A stretch of DNA of 64,000 bases from the IMG/VR virus record IMGVR_UViG_3300032223_001001, positions 1-64,000 of that record; one strand, 5' to 3'. Numbering within the stretch: the stretch's first letter is position 1; the number at the start of each line of letters is the position of its first letter. A model generated the notes under the pieces. That model searched no databases. It had not been told where the DNA came from and saw only the letters and a program-made list of their open reading frames with translations. The position numbers and the translations under genes are program-made. Shown here piece after piece: positions 7,848 through 18,426 of this stretch. Source of the DNA: a virus.

Positions 7848-10733
7848 TTAATAATTTTTATATTTTTTTATGTGCCACACTGGTAGATAAAAACCCGAAT
7901 ACAAATAAGGAAGTATCGCTAACGCAACTTGATTTGTGTGTTTCAACACTGCATCCCTCTGTTGCCTAAATGTTGTAAACAAATCGACAATCTTATCGCC
8001 AATACAATCTGACACTCCGAGTAGCTCCCAATTATTAGTTATTGGTGACCAATAAAAGTCTCTTCCTAAAGAATCCCTAGTTTGAATTAAATCACCAGCA
8101 ATACCAGTTGGCGCTTCCGATATATCATTAACCATAGGTAGAAAAACAAATTGTTCAACACCAGGGAAAATATCATTCAACGATTGACCGCTACAAACTA
8201 CTTCAAACCATTCAGGATATTCAGAATTGTTCCTCCAGTTTTTTAGGTTAACATTTTTAAACCCAACTTTACGCATGATTGTTCCGTTATCCGGATTGGT
8301 TAAATATTTTTCGTAAAATGATAAATTCATTAAATCACTATCTGCAGCACCAGCGTATTTATCAATTAGATTCTGGTTAAGAGCATTATTATACGCATTT
8401 CTAACCGCTCGCCACTCCTCTTCCTTATCATATAGTGACTCACAAACATAATTTTCTATTTCTTCACAAGTCGGATGTAAACGTTTATCATCTAAAAAAT
8501 CAATACCAACCATTGGAAATGGGATATTAAGACTATTCACATCACAAAAACCATCTAATTCACAAACACTATCCTCGTACCCACATGTTACTCCACAACT
8601 AACACAAGAAATATCATAATGAATCACCATGTTAACCAACACTTGCACATCATTATATGATATTTCAGACTCACAATCCGTTTTAATTGTTATCTTGTTG
8701 TTAGGTAAATCTAAAATAACGTTAGTTATACCTGAATAAGTTAAAATTAAGTCCTTAATTGTATTAGCCCATAATTGATCACTAGGATATTCAGTTAATG
8801 TAGTTCCAGTATAAAAAGTAGTACTAGCGGATACCCCACTAATTATAACATTAGCTTCAAAAATAGCTTCATTTAATATACAATTTGCATCACCACTAAT
8901 TAAGTCATAATACCCCTCCACTAACATCTGTAAAGCACCCTTTTTACCTAAAATCCCACTATTTTCAAAAGTATTATCACAAACATTAAATACTTGATAT
9001 GTTGATAAAGAATTTGTTCCAGTTAATGTTATTGATTTTTGTTTATAACATCCCGTATCATCGATCACTTTTAAGGTATAAGTACCAGCACTTAAATTGG
9101 TTACGGTTGCACCAGTTTGCCCATTAACATTTGGACTCCATTGATATGTAAAGGTTGGTTCACCATCTGTAATAAACGCACTAATCGACCCATTCCCACA
9201 ACTACTATTTTCAGATATTAATATAAAATCCACCGGTGTTGAAGATGGAACATAAACAGTTCCCTTAAATCTACATCCGTCACTAGTATCGGTGATTGTA
9301 TACGTATAATCATCACTAGCTAAGTTGTTATACATTAAAGTAGTTAATGGTGATACAAACGTCGATTGACCTTCAAAATCATATTCATAAGGACCAGTAC
9401 CTCCGGAAATAACAAATTCAACATATCCATTATTATTCCCACAAGTTGTTCCCGTAATATTCGTTTCAACTTCAAAACTATATTCATTCTCAATAACAAC
9501 TTCTTGTGTTACATTACAATCCCCACCAACAATAGTTAATTGATAAGTACCCGCCAATAAATTAGTGAAATTCCAACTAGAATTAGTGGTTGTTTGTGTT
9601 AGCACACCCCCATGATCATTTTCTAACGTATACACATAATTAAGACTACCACCATTCAGCACAATATTGATACTACCCCCATTATTAAAACAAGTCGCAT
9701 TTGTTTTAGATATTGAAGTAATAGAAAAACCATTTGGTGTTATTAAATTAGTATTTGTGGTAAATGTACATAAAGCCGCGTCAGTTACAGCAATTGAAAA
9801 GAGTCCTGCTGCCAAATTATTGAATGTATGGGTTTTGGAAAATGATATTTCCACGCTACCATTAGAACCTGAATAATAATACGGAGCCGTTCCCCCAACA
9901 ATCACAATGGTAATACTACCATCATTGCTCATACAACTTGGTGGCGAAGAAAAAATCGACCCTAGAGCCACGTCTGGAACTGTTGAAATAAACCCAGTTT
10001 TTGATACCGCACACCCAGTTGAATCCGTCACGGTTACCGAATATGAACCAGGGGTTAACCCAGTTATATTGTCTGTTATTTCCTCGTTTGACCAAGAATA
10101 AGAATATGGTGGGTTACCAGTTAGACCAGTAACGAAAATTTTACCCATTCCATCACTAGAACAACCTGAATCATTTACAATATATAAACCATAATCAACG
10201 GTTGTTGATGATTTTATTATACATGTTTCACTTTTAGCAATACATCCACCACCATCATTCACCATCACGTAATACGTTGAGGCGGATAAACTAGTAAAAG
10301 TATATTGACTAGTAGAGGTACTGGCCGAACTTAAAAACCCATTTATATTGTCATACAGACTAAACGTATTGTTAGCGTTAGAATTAGTCATTCCAACGGT
10401 TAAAGATCCGTTATTATTCCCACAAACGGTATCTGTATGTTCGATAACACTAACACAAGTACCACTAGATACTAACGCTCTAACTAATAATTGATTATTG
10501 GTTGGTGTACAAGTATCTTGAATATAAAACGAATAATTTCCAGCCGGAAGATCGGTTCTAGTATACCCACTAACCGATTCCCCCAATATAATAACATCCG
10601 TAAAAGGTGATACCCAGGTTATTATATAATCGGACGGAGTAATATCACCATATATATCAACATGGATAGCTCCGGAACTTGTTGATAAACAATCCCCTGA
10701 AACCGATAAAATATATGACAAATTACACGCCAT
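7848..10733 (-). CDS. Large adhesin-like tail protein with about six SprB-type repeats
   Basis: A 961-aa protein. From about residue 90 to 620 it consists of tandem repeats of about 70-90 residues. Each begins with Cys-x-x-(Asn/Ser)-(Asn/Asp)-Gly-x-(Ile/Leu/Val), continues with a Gly-Gly-x-x-(Pro)-Tyr strand and ends with Leu-(Ala/Thr/Ser)-(Ala/Pro)-(Gly/Ser)-x-Tyr-x-(Val/Leu)-x-(Val/Ile). This is the SprB repeat pattern. I count six clear copies plus a divergent first unit. The C-terminal part (about 725-950) is the module shared with the 448-aa protein. SprB repeats are typical of Bacteroidota adhesins. The arrangement suggests a long beaded fibre ending in a virion-anchoring or tip module. 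The start overlaps the stop of the 1008-aa gene upstream, which implies translational coupling. Confidence 0.7.
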   Translation of the reverse strand: MACNLSYILSVSGDCLSTSSGAIHVDIYGDITPSDYIITWVSPFTDVIILGESVSGYTRTDLPAGNYSFYIQDTCTPTNNQLLVRALVSSGTCVSVIEHTDTVCGNNNGSLTVGMTNSNANNTFSLYDNINGFLSSASTSTSQYTFTSLSASTYYVMVNDGGGCIAKSETCIIKSSTTVDYGLYIVNDSGCSSDGMGKIFVTGLTGNPPYSYSWSNEEITDNITGLTPGSYSVTVTDSTGCAVSKTGFISTVPDVALGSIFSSPPSCMSNDGSITIVIVGGTAPYYYSGSNGSVEISFSKTHTFNNLAAGLFSIAVTDAALCTFTTNTNLITPNGFSITSISKTNATCFNNGGSINIVLNGGSLNYVYTLENDHGGVLTQTTTNSSWNFTNLLAGTYQLTIVGGDCNVTQEVVIENEYSFEVETNITGTTCGNNNGYVEFVISGGTGPYEYDFEGQSTFVSPLTTLMYNNLASDDYTYTITDTSDGCRFKGTVYVPSSTPVDFILISENSSCGNGSISAFITDGEPTFTYQWSPNVNGQTGATVTNLSAGTYTLKVIDDTGCYKQKSITLTGTNSLSTYQVFNVCDNTFENSGILGKKGALQMLVEGYYDLISGDANCILNEAIFEANVIISGVSASTTFYTGTTLTEYPSDQLWANTIKDLILTYSGITNVILDLPNNKITIKTDCESEISYNDVQVLVNMVIHYDISCVSCGVTCGYEDSVCELDGFCDVNSLNIPFPMVGIDFLDDKRLHPTCEEIENYVCESLYDKEEEWRAVRNAYNNALNQNLIDKYAGAADSDLMNLSFYEKYLTNPDNGTIMRKVGFKNVNLKNWRNNSEYPEWFEVVCSGQSLNDIFPGVEQFVFLPMVNDISEAPTGIAGDLIQTRDSLGRDFYWSPITNNWELLGVSDCIGDKIVDLFTTFRQQRDAVLKHTNQVALAILPYLYSGFYLPVWHIKKYKNY

Positions 10734-13700
10734 TAATTACATAAAATTTCAAAATTTATTCCAACATTAATACTAATATTAACACCCGTATCATCCATCG
10801 AACAAATGGTATTGTATATATTAACATTGTCACCTTCGGTTAAATAATAGTCATAACCATAGATTTCTAAAGTGTCCAATGAATTCATTAACGCAATCTT
10901 CCAGTCATTATTTGTTGGTGAACTTAAAGATGGGTTACTATATCCTATACCGGTGAAAAATTCATCCGTAACAATATTAACCCCATCGATCCGAATATCA
11001 ACAAACCATTTAGTGACTAACGCGTTTAGATTATAATCCGATAAAGTTTTACCTTGACTTGTTAAATATTGTGTTAACGTGTATCCTAACATACCCCCAA
11101 AATTGTTTACAGAAGGAACATTATCCCATGGGAAAACTGGACACTCAACATCTTGAATTGGACAATCATATGTATAGATATTTGCCGTTAATTCACAAGG
11201 TAAACATTGAACTGGCACAATTTGACAACCTCCTTGTCTTCTCCACGCAAATTTTTGACGATGAAAAACAGTGTTTTCGTATCTAACACCAGTATTCCAT
11301 AAAGTTGACGCTGGAAACATTTGTTCTACTAATCTAACCCAATAACTACCCATACCATCAATATATTCCATCATATTTTGATAGTTGAAGTTATTGTTTT
11401 GAATTCCCACCAAATTTTCAGATTCAACATATTTCCAGAAGATGGATATCAATGTTGGATAACTCCCACTATTACCACCAGAAATAAATTGACGACTACG
11501 CACATTAATCATGTTTTTCCAAAATGATTGTGCGAACTCAAAAAATGTATTATTTTTAGGTTGTGGATTAATTTCTGTCCAATCAACACCACCACGACTA
11601 GGATACTCTATTGTAAAAGGACCATTACCATAACGAATTGTCTGAGGATCATTCCCCTTTAACCCGTCGTTTGGTATTGGATAATTATATTGCCTGGACA
11701 TATGCCAAATATCATATAAAATACCTTGACCAGGATTCAAAAATAAATCAATATTTTTTACGTTTAACACAAGGCGATCATCTTCCACAAAATATTTTGC
11801 GTTGTAACCAGCATCAATGTTTTTACGTAAATTAACTTCACCAACCCCCCAACTTTTATTATTATCAACCATTTTAGTTAACCTAAAACCAAGATCGGTA
11901 TATGGTAAACTTCTATATTTGTTTAGATAATCTTCTCCATATACATAAGGTTTAAGTGTTGTTTGATACGTTGGATTTTGACCGGTAAATACCGTATTGG
12001 TTAAGTCCACCATTTCATTGGCACGATGGGAAGGTGTTTGTTCAAACCATCCACTACCCATTTCAAAAAAGTAGTCGTCACTAGCCGTCGGCATTTGTGG
12101 ATAACCATATTCATCCATCGGATATTCATCAATACTTATATTTACATCGGAATATATCGATTGTGTCGTAAACCCAGTATAAGTTTGACCAAAAATATTA
12201 AATGTATAACTAGAATCATAAACCGGCAATTCTTGTAGATATGTTCCACCTGAAATACTCGCAAATTGCGTGTTGAATTCATCCATGTTTATTTTTTGAT
12301 CTGCTAAATACACATATTCATTGAAGTCAACCAACGCTTCTGGAGCACCAATTAACTTCATTAATATTTCAACAGATTTTCTAGTACCTTTTGACTTAAA
12401 TAAGTAAGCTGAATTTAATACAATATTTCTATAAAATTGATAATTTAATTCATCCGGAGTTTTTGTTGTGTTCTGTCCCGGAAAAACAGATTTTTCTTGA
12501 TTTTTTTGACCAAAAACTGAACTTAATAGTTCATCATTTGTTATTGGACTCATTTTAATATCCCAACCCAATGTTTGGGCCAAATTCTTTAATAATTGTG
12601 AAGGAATATCGTTACCAACATTATAGTTAACCGAATTCATGTACGCCAATGCATCAATAAATTTCTTAACTTGATCGAAATTTCGACCATATAACTGTAA
12701 CACCTTCTGTACTTTTTGTCCCGTAGTATCAAACTCGTTAAACGCACCGGTAGTTAAAAACCTAGACACTAAATTGGTCTTATATTCGTCAAAATTTTGA
12801 CTAATAGCGTTTAGTTCAGTTAAATACGTGTTAAAAGTACTAGAAATAATATCTAAATTCCATAAACCCAATATTGGCCATGTTAATTGCGTATTTTTGG
12901 TATAATAATCACCATTATCATTCATTTTAGGTATACTAAACACCGCAGTATATTTTGGTGATATATCCCTATTTAATAAAAATTTCTCAACTTCATCAAA
13001 AACTTCATTATACACCTTATTAACCTCGTAGTCATTTGGTCGGATAATAAAATTCGCTGAAGTAGTGTTTTGACCATTAAATGGATTCCCGGTAACATAA
13101 ATAGTTAAATACCCCTGGGTTAAATATTCTGAAGGAATTATTCGTACCAACGAATAACCCATATCATCGATATATAATGAATAACTAGTAGTTCCGGTAG
13201 TTAAATTCCTCAATGGTGATACCTGCACTTCCCTTAACGATAAGTTACGACTAGCATTAACACTAAAATCAATATCAAACGGATTTTTAATACGACTCAA
13301 TGGTAAATCAAACTTCGTTTGATCCGCTATTTCATTATACTCAATATTAATAGCCGTATTACCACTAACAAAATCATTACCATATGTTAACGATTCAAGT
13401 GCCGCCGGGAAATTATTAATGATGTTTTCAATCGAAGATGATATTCTTTTAACCATCGACCCATATAACGTAAAATTAGTTATCTGGGATAAATCAAAAT
13501 TAGGATATACTTTATAATTATTCTCAAAAATAGCTTTACCTTGATTAACATCATCCATACCCATATCATCCAAATTGATAGGATTGGAAAAAACCCCAGT
13601 CGTAAATTCACGATTGGTTTTTTCAGTAATCGAATTCGTAAACTCAAAATTACCTTGTGTTAATCCACCCCCCTGAACCAATTGAAATCCAACCAGGTTG

Positions 13701-13759
13701 TCGGAAAAAGTTCCACTACCTGACGCGGTTTGAGGAGGACAAGTATATTTTTTAGCCAT
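10733..13759 (-). CDS. Large virion structural protein of unknown family
   Basis: A 1008-aa protein with no family I can name. It is rich in Asn, Tyr and Phe, with many aromatic residues spaced in beta-strand-like segments. It has an internal Gly-rich start (Gly-Ser-Gly-Thr-Phe) and a Cys cluster near 860-905 with Pro-Val-Gln-Cys-Leu-Pro-Cys and Asp-Cys-Pro. Its stop overlaps the next start, and its start abuts the stop of the 302-aa gene, so it belongs to a tightly packed late-type structural operon. It follows the gp25-gp6 genes, and is therefore probably part of the baseplate wedge, periphery or fibre network. The function is inferred from position only. Confidence 0.55.
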   Translation of the reverse strand: MAKKYTCPPQTASGSGTFSDNLVGFQLVQGGGLTQGNFEFTNSITEKTNREFTTGVFSNPINLDDMGMDDVNQGKAIFENNYKVYPNFDLSQITNFTLYGSMVKRISSSIENIINNFPAALESLTYGNDFVSGNTAINIEYNEIADQTKFDLPLSRIKNPFDIDFSVNASRNLSLREVQVSPLRNLTTGTTSYSLYIDDMGYSLVRIIPSEYLTQGYLTIYVTGNPFNGQNTTSANFIIRPNDYEVNKVYNEVFDEVEKFLLNRDISPKYTAVFSIPKMNDNGDYYTKNTQLTWPILGLWNLDIISSTFNTYLTELNAISQNFDEYKTNLVSRFLTTGAFNEFDTTGQKVQKVLQLYGRNFDQVKKFIDALAYMNSVNYNVGNDIPSQLLKNLAQTLGWDIKMSPITNDELLSSVFGQKNQEKSVFPGQNTTKTPDELNYQFYRNIVLNSAYLFKSKGTRKSVEILMKLIGAPEALVDFNEYVYLADQKINMDEFNTQFASISGGTYLQELPVYDSSYTFNIFGQTYTGFTTQSIYSDVNISIDEYPMDEYGYPQMPTASDDYFFEMGSGWFEQTPSHRANEMVDLTNTVFTGQNPTYQTTLKPYVYGEDYLNKYRSLPYTDLGFRLTKMVDNNKSWGVGEVNLRKNIDAGYNAKYFVEDDRLVLNVKNIDLFLNPGQGILYDIWHMSRQYNYPIPNDGLKGNDPQTIRYGNGPFTIEYPSRGGVDWTEINPQPKNNTFFEFAQSFWKNMINVRSRQFISGGNSGSYPTLISIFWKYVESENLVGIQNNNFNYQNMMEYIDGMGSYWVRLVEQMFPASTLWNTGVRYENTVFHRQKFAWRRQGGCQIVPVQCLPCELTANIYTYDCPIQDVECPVFPWDNVPSVNNFGGMLGYTLTQYLTSQGKTLSDYNLNALVTKWFVDIRIDGVNIVTDEFFTGIGYSNPSLSSPTNNDWKIALMNSLDTLEIYGYDYYLTEGDNVNIYNTICSMDDTGVNISINVGINFEILCN

Positions 13760-14667
13760 TATTCCGTAATATTTGTGAAGTTTTTACTAAAATCAATGTT
13801 ATTACCTCTATCTTGACGTACTTCATATAACAAGTTGTTAAATTGATCACGAATTTCATAAAGGTTATATTGTTTGTAAATATTATTATCTTTATCGTAA
13901 ATAGTATAAACACCATCATCCATAGATTTCGTTTGGTTACCATACAATGCAATTGCCAACGTTGAAATATCATGTTCAACCATTTCAATATCCACAGTTA
14001 TTGGATTAAAGAATGTATTTGTTATAATAATATTTTGATCTGGTTGACCGATATATGGTGTAGACAACGGATTATTCGTTGGTGATGATGATGGTGATAG
14101 TGTGCAAAATATTAAATTCGTATTAGTTTGAGTATATCTATAACGTATCGCTTTTTGAGACGTATTCGTTAAATTCTGTACAACTGGTTCACAAAAAAAT
14201 GATGTTGTTATCATTCTGAAAAAATTAGGTATTTTCGTACCATCCGAATTAAGATATTCAATACGAAAACCAACAAGTCCTTGATTAACAAACTTATTTC
14301 TATATTCTGAAGGAACATTCGTTAAATCAATAACAATACCCTTAACGTTTGGAAGTGCGGATAAAACACCACAATCCAAAATTTTTGTCCTAATTTGTGC
14401 AGGTCTAATCATTAAGGTATATATACCCAATTTATTAAATTCATCTGCTGGTAATTTTAAGTTATACAACCCACCTAAAATTTCAACATTTGCGTTACCT
14501 CCCGTGTTAGCATTGTTAAAATATGGACGTAATATCGATTTCGCATCCAATTTTTTAAGTACGAAATTATCGGTATCATCCCTAGATGGTGTATAATTCA
14601 TGATTATTTCAACATCTTCAGGGGATACATCCGCACTCCTAACATTACCATAACTTGAAATTGCCAT
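13759..14667 (-). CDS. Structural protein of unknown family, first gene of its cluster
   Basis: A 302-aa protein. There is no recognisable motif. Beta-rich, Asn/Thr-rich segments predominate, as in the neighbouring virion proteins. The start ATG is preceded by AGAGG at a usable distance and by the AT motif at 14676-14691, so a transcript probably begins here. Its stop overlaps the start of the 1008-aa gene, which suggests a co-translated pair. Confidence 0.55.
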   Translation of the reverse strand: MAISSYGNVRSADVSPEDVEIIMNYTPSRDDTDNFVLKKLDAKSILRPYFNNANTGGNANVEILGGLYNLKLPADEFNKLGIYTLMIRPAQIRTKILDCGVLSALPNVKGIVIDLTNVPSEYRNKFVNQGLVGFRIEYLNSDGTKIPNFFRMITTSFFCEPVVQNLTNTSQKAIRYRYTQTNTNLIFCTLSPSSSPTNNPLSTPYIGQPDQNIIITNTFFNPITVDIEMVEHDISTLAIALYGNQTKSMDDGVYTIYDKDNNIYKQYNLYEIRDQFNNLLYEVRQDRGNNIDFSKNFTNITE

Positions 14668-14675
14668 CCTCTATA

Positions 14676-14691
14676 CTTTATTAATAAATAT
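14676..14691 (-). promoter_or_regulatory. Candidate phage promoter motif upstream of the 302-aa gene
   Basis: The minus strand reads ATATTTATTAATAAAG, ending 9 bases before the ATG at 14667. It is one of the best matches to the recurring motif. Confidence 0.45.
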
Positions 14692-14707
14692 GTTATTTAT
14701 GATTTTT

Positions 14708-15898
14708 CTAAACTTTATTAATTTTGAAAAATCCATATCCATACGAGGTTAAGCCACCCATATTAAAAACTTCATTCAATCGTTGGATTGGTTCTAAAGC
14801 AGAATATTTACCTCGTTCAATGAATATATCCGATTGAACTTCAGGTTGATCATAAACACCCATTAAGAATTCCTCCTTAACTATCGGTTCACACACCAAA
14901 TCATTCGCCGTTAAACCAGATGAATAAACCGCAAACATCGTAGTTCCATCTGGATAATCATAATAATCAATTTCATTAATTGTATAGCCAGTATATGTAT
15001 TGTTAACATCCGGTCCCCAAAAAGTCCCAACCACACCAGTTGACCCTGTAACCGGTTCACCCAACTTAAATTTACCACCATATAATAAAGACTTATTACC
15101 ATAAACCGATAAGTCATTCATACTCGAGTTCGTGTACCCAGTAACTAAAAATGGTGTCTGAACATAATTGCTACTAACATGTAGATCAACATCACAATCC
15201 GAATCACCACTGAAAATATAAGCATAATCGATTGGAGTCCCAGACCAACCACCCCCAGCAGGATAAAACGTTATTTCACCATTCGGATTATCAATAACAA
15301 CATTACTATAAGGTACTAAAACCTGTTTCTTAATCATACTGACACCAAATGGACTAGACCCCGATAAAGTTATAGTATATTGACCATTTTGGGGGTATGT
15401 ATGTTGTTTATAGTCGGGACTAACATTTCCCAATATTTCCGTGGGACTACCATCCCCCCAATCCAAAATAAAATCAAAATTGGTTAAATAATTCTTAAAC
15501 GCAACATCGGACGTATTATAAACATAATATGTATTGGGAGCAGAAACACTTCCCGAAAATAAAAAATTAGTAACAACATCCTTCTGAACTACCGCACCAT
15601 CAAAAACAGAATAATACCCCATATCCGTATAATTTTCAGTTATTAAAATCGGTATGGTTAAACCAGTTAATAGTGAACTACCATTTGTTCCACCAGACAA
15701 TATCGTTGAAAATGGTGGTTGATAATCACTAACCCCATTAGGAAAAACAGTTTGACCCGTTAAAATAATATCACAACATTCTTCATAGGAATATTCATCG
15801 TAATACGAATCCCCCGTATACGGAACTTTAAGATATTTCTTCAATATCACTTCCGGTGATATTTTTATTTTATACTTATTAGGCATTAACATATTCAA
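14708..15898 (-). CDS. Virion protein with a PKD-like domain
   Basis: A 396-aa protein. Residues about 145-205 contain Phe-Ile-Leu-Asp-Trp-Gly-Asp-Gly-Ser-Pro, then His-Thr-Tyr-Pro and Gly-Gln-Tyr-Thr-Ile-Thr-Leu, the hallmark WGDGS...H.Y...G.Y pattern of PKD (polycystic kidney disease) Ig-like folds. Such domains are common in phage tail and Bacteroidota surface proteins, where they act as spacers or carbohydrate contacts. The true start may be the third Met (Met-Pro-Asn-Lys-Tyr, about 12 bases inside). The 5' end overlaps the upstream gene by about 20 bases. Confidence 0.62.
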   Translation of the reverse strand: MNMLMPNKYKIKISPEVILKKYLKVPYTGDSYYDEYSYEECCDIILTGQTVFPNGVSDYQPPFSTILSGGTNGSSLLTGLTIPILITENYTDMGYYSVFDGAVVQKDVVTNFLFSGSVSAPNTYYVYNTSDVAFKNYLTNFDFILDWGDGSPTEILGNVSPDYKQHTYPQNGQYTITLSGSSPFGVSMIKKQVLVPYSNVVIDNPNGEITFYPAGGGWSGTPIDYAYIFSGDSDCDVDLHVSSNYVQTPFLVTGYTNSSMNDLSVYGNKSLLYGGKFKLGEPVTGSTGVVGTFWGPDVNNTYTGYTINEIDYYDYPDGTTMFAVYSSGLTANDLVCEPIVKEEFLMGVYDQPEVQSDIFIERGKYSALEPIQRLNEVFNMGGLTSYGYGFFKINKV

Positions 15899-16682
15899 AC
15901 CAGTTTATGGGATTTCCCTCCCCAATTCTATTATTTGTCGCAGTATCATATAAACTATATGTCCTATTGGAATAGTCTAATACAGTTTTAACATAAAATA
16001 AATTATTGTTAAACTGAAATTTATTCGGTAACGTAGCTTGAGGTACAGTCATCATCTTAACAAACACCCCCAAACTAGCATCAAAAAATTTAACACCCAT
16101 ATAAAACGTATCAATATCAATAAACGTCTTTTTTCTTAACCAATATATAAAAAACCCTTCTTTATTTTTAAGATAATCCATAATAAAATAAGGTGTGTTA
16201 ACCATCGATTTGTGTGTTGTCGATCCGCTAATTTCCTCTAATCTACCATTAATAACCGGTAGTATAACCGTGAAATAATTGGTTTGTTGGGATTCATCCA
16301 TTGTATCATAAAAATCCAATTTATAAAAAGACTTTATAAATGGTTTTTGTTTATACGTCAATTGATTATAATTAAAGACACTACCATAATATGTATTTAC
16401 CCAGTTATTAACTGTTGAAGCACTAACGGATGTATTACCACTATAAAAATTAAAGGAATATTTTAACTCCGTTTTTTGTTTTTGACTATACTCCTTATGG
16501 GCGAATCTAAATACCTCAAAATCATCCGCACTACCAATGATATCTTTAACAACACCTTCTTCGTATTGTGAAATACCATCCTCAACCCCCAAATAATCCC
16601 ATTGTATTTCAACCGGAATATCCAAAAACTTTTGAGTATCACTCAACCTAAATTTATAACTATTATTATTCACAATTGTCAA
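15879..16682 (-). CDS. Structural protein of unknown family
   Basis: A 267-aa protein rich in Phe, Tyr and Asn. No catalytic motif, signal peptide or membrane segment is visible. It overlaps its neighbours by 17-20 bases on both sides, which is typical of co-translated virion genes. Its position, two genes after the gp6-like and 1739-aa genes, suggests a baseplate wedge or periphery component. Confidence 0.5.
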   Translation of the reverse strand: MTIVNNNSYKFRLSDTQKFLDIPVEIQWDYLGVEDGISQYEEGVVKDIIGSADDFEVFRFAHKEYSQKQKTELKYSFNFYSGNTSVSASTVNNWVNTYYGSVFNYNQLTYKQKPFIKSFYKLDFYDTMDESQQTNYFTVILPVINGRLEEISGSTTHKSMVNTPYFIMDYLKNKEGFFIYWLRKKTFIDIDTFYMGVKFFDASLGVFVKMMTVPQATLPNKFQFNNNLFYVKTVLDYSNRTYSLYDTATNNRIGEGNPINWFEYVNA

Positions 16683-18426
16683 TTAAAGGTGTTCCCACCA
16701 AATTATTATCAATATAATTAGTACCTTCAGGAATTAACCTGAAAATTATATCTCTATAAGGATAATGTACCCCATTGAAAAATGGAAAATTAACACCATT
16801 ACCCTTTTCATCAATATACCCATATGAATACTTATCCTTCCATCTAAAAACATTTTTAGTGGTTGAATATAAGGCCCAATCTGGTATACCCGCAACATTC
16901 TTCTTATCACCCTCCTCAATATAATCCGAAAATTCCCCGATTTTTAAGGAGTGGTGGGAATTATAATAATACCCCAATTGATTTTTTCCAAAAGATGGTC
17001 CAGCGGGGTTGCCAATATTAAAATGATAAGGATTAAACGTTATCTTATGATACATCGGAGAAACAACACGTTCCGTCTGGTCATACATATTCCATTCACA
17101 ATAATCCCCCTCAACAATATCATTAGTAACCACAGGTTTAACATAACTAAAAGGCTTCGTAACCCCAGGTTTAGTATAAGTTAAAATACTTAATGTGGAA
17201 TCCGAAGCGGTATTAGCAACATTCCACCAGGAACTAGGCACATTATTAACACTAGTGGTCGGTTGAATATTAAACGAATAACCCTTCTTCAATGGACCAG
17301 TACCCATTGTCCAACCAAAATAACCCTTCCAAATTATTGTGTAAAATAATTCAGTTATCGGTCTTTTTTGATTGTCAACCAACCCATTAATATTCACATC
17401 TTTTTCAAAAGATAAAGAATATACCAAATTATCTTCCTTATAAGACACCACATTCTGTTTGTTGGGAGTATAGGTTGATTTGTTAAATTGTTTTTTCTTA
17501 TTATAAACTGTTTGTTCAAACGCAATTTTACCTAAAACAAGTTCCGATTCATTGGTTAATATTTTATTACGACGAATATAATACGTTGAAATGGTATCGT
17601 CGGGATAATTTATGTCAATAACCCTTTTCATTGTACCAGTAGCCCCAGAACTAAATGTTGTACCAGTAAACCCAGTTTCATGAATATTAAAAATGGTTAA
17701 CTCTGAATTGTGAAAACCATCCCCTAAAGAAGATACTTCAAAAATATCTTGTCCATCATAATTAAAATTTAATTTTACGTATTCACCAACTTTAAGGCCA
17801 TGATTCACCAAACACTTAAACGATATTTCACCAGTTAAATTCCGACGAATAATAAATGGAATACCATCCGATACCTTCCAATTAATGGTGGTATTCGTAA
17901 CCGAATCAACACCTTGCATAGGTTGTTCATAATCATTGTCATATGCGTAACTTAAATAAACACCCCAATTATAGGTGGTAGCACTACGTTGAATAAAATC
18001 AACATGTACTTTATTTAATTCATCCGATTGTGTATACCCACTAATTTCAAAATCCGTTCGCATAAAATCAAACTCGTTATTAGATGGAAACCCACTATAA
18101 ACAATATTAGAACTACCACTACATAGTTTATCAAGTAAACTAGTGACATTCACAAAATAAAGTGAATTAGCAAATGGGGTGTACTTAGCTTCACCAACAT
18201 ATGAATTCTTAAAGTATAACGCAATCTTCCCAGTTGGTCTAAATATAGTTGACGATTGTCGTTCATCATCATATACCTGTGCCAAATCAATATTAATTGA
18301 TCGGTTGTACTCAACATTTTCTTTATATGATTGAATAAACGGAATCTTCAAGGATGAATCAACATTTGTTGCTGACTTATACCTTAAAGACCCTAAAACT
18401 ATCGTACTATCTATACTATTACCCAT
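16666..18426 (-). CDS. Structural protein of unknown family (586 aa)
   Basis: A 586-aa protein. No family is recognised. The sequence is beta-rich, with many Tyr, Asn and Thr and a central Gly-Glu-Ile-Ser-Phe-Lys-Cys-Leu-Val-Asn-His-Gly-Leu-Lys-Val-Gly-Glu-Tyr-Val-Lys stretch that looks like a small beta-barrel insertion. Its stop overlaps the start of the 267-aa gene, and its start shares a base with the stop of the 1739-aa gene. The order (gp25, gp6, giant protein, this gene) parallels T4 genes 25/6/7/8. A wedge role analogous to gp8 is a positional guess. Confidence 0.5.
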   Translation of the reverse strand: MGNSIDSTIVLGSLRYKSATNVDSSLKIPFIQSYKENVEYNRSINIDLAQVYDDERQSSTIFRPTGKIALYFKNSYVGEAKYTPFANSLYFVNVTSLLDKLCSGSSNIVYSGFPSNNEFDFMRTDFEISGYTQSDELNKVHVDFIQRSATTYNWGVYLSYAYDNDYEQPMQGVDSVTNTTINWKVSDGIPFIIRRNLTGEISFKCLVNHGLKVGEYVKLNFNYDGQDIFEVSSLGDGFHNSELTIFNIHETGFTGTTFSSGATGTMKRVIDINYPDDTISTYYIRRNKILTNESELVLGKIAFEQTVYNKKKQFNKSTYTPNKQNVVSYKEDNLVYSLSFEKDVNINGLVDNQKRPITELFYTIIWKGYFGWTMGTGPLKKGYSFNIQPTTSVNNVPSSWWNVANTASDSTLSILTYTKPGVTKPFSYVKPVVTNDIVEGDYCEWNMYDQTERVVSPMYHKITFNPYHFNIGNPAGPSFGKNQLGYYYNSHHSLKIGEFSDYIEEGDKKNVAGIPDWALYSTTKNVFRWKDKYSYGYIDEKGNGVNFPFFNGVHYPYRDIIFRLIPEGTNYIDNNLVGTPLIDNCE

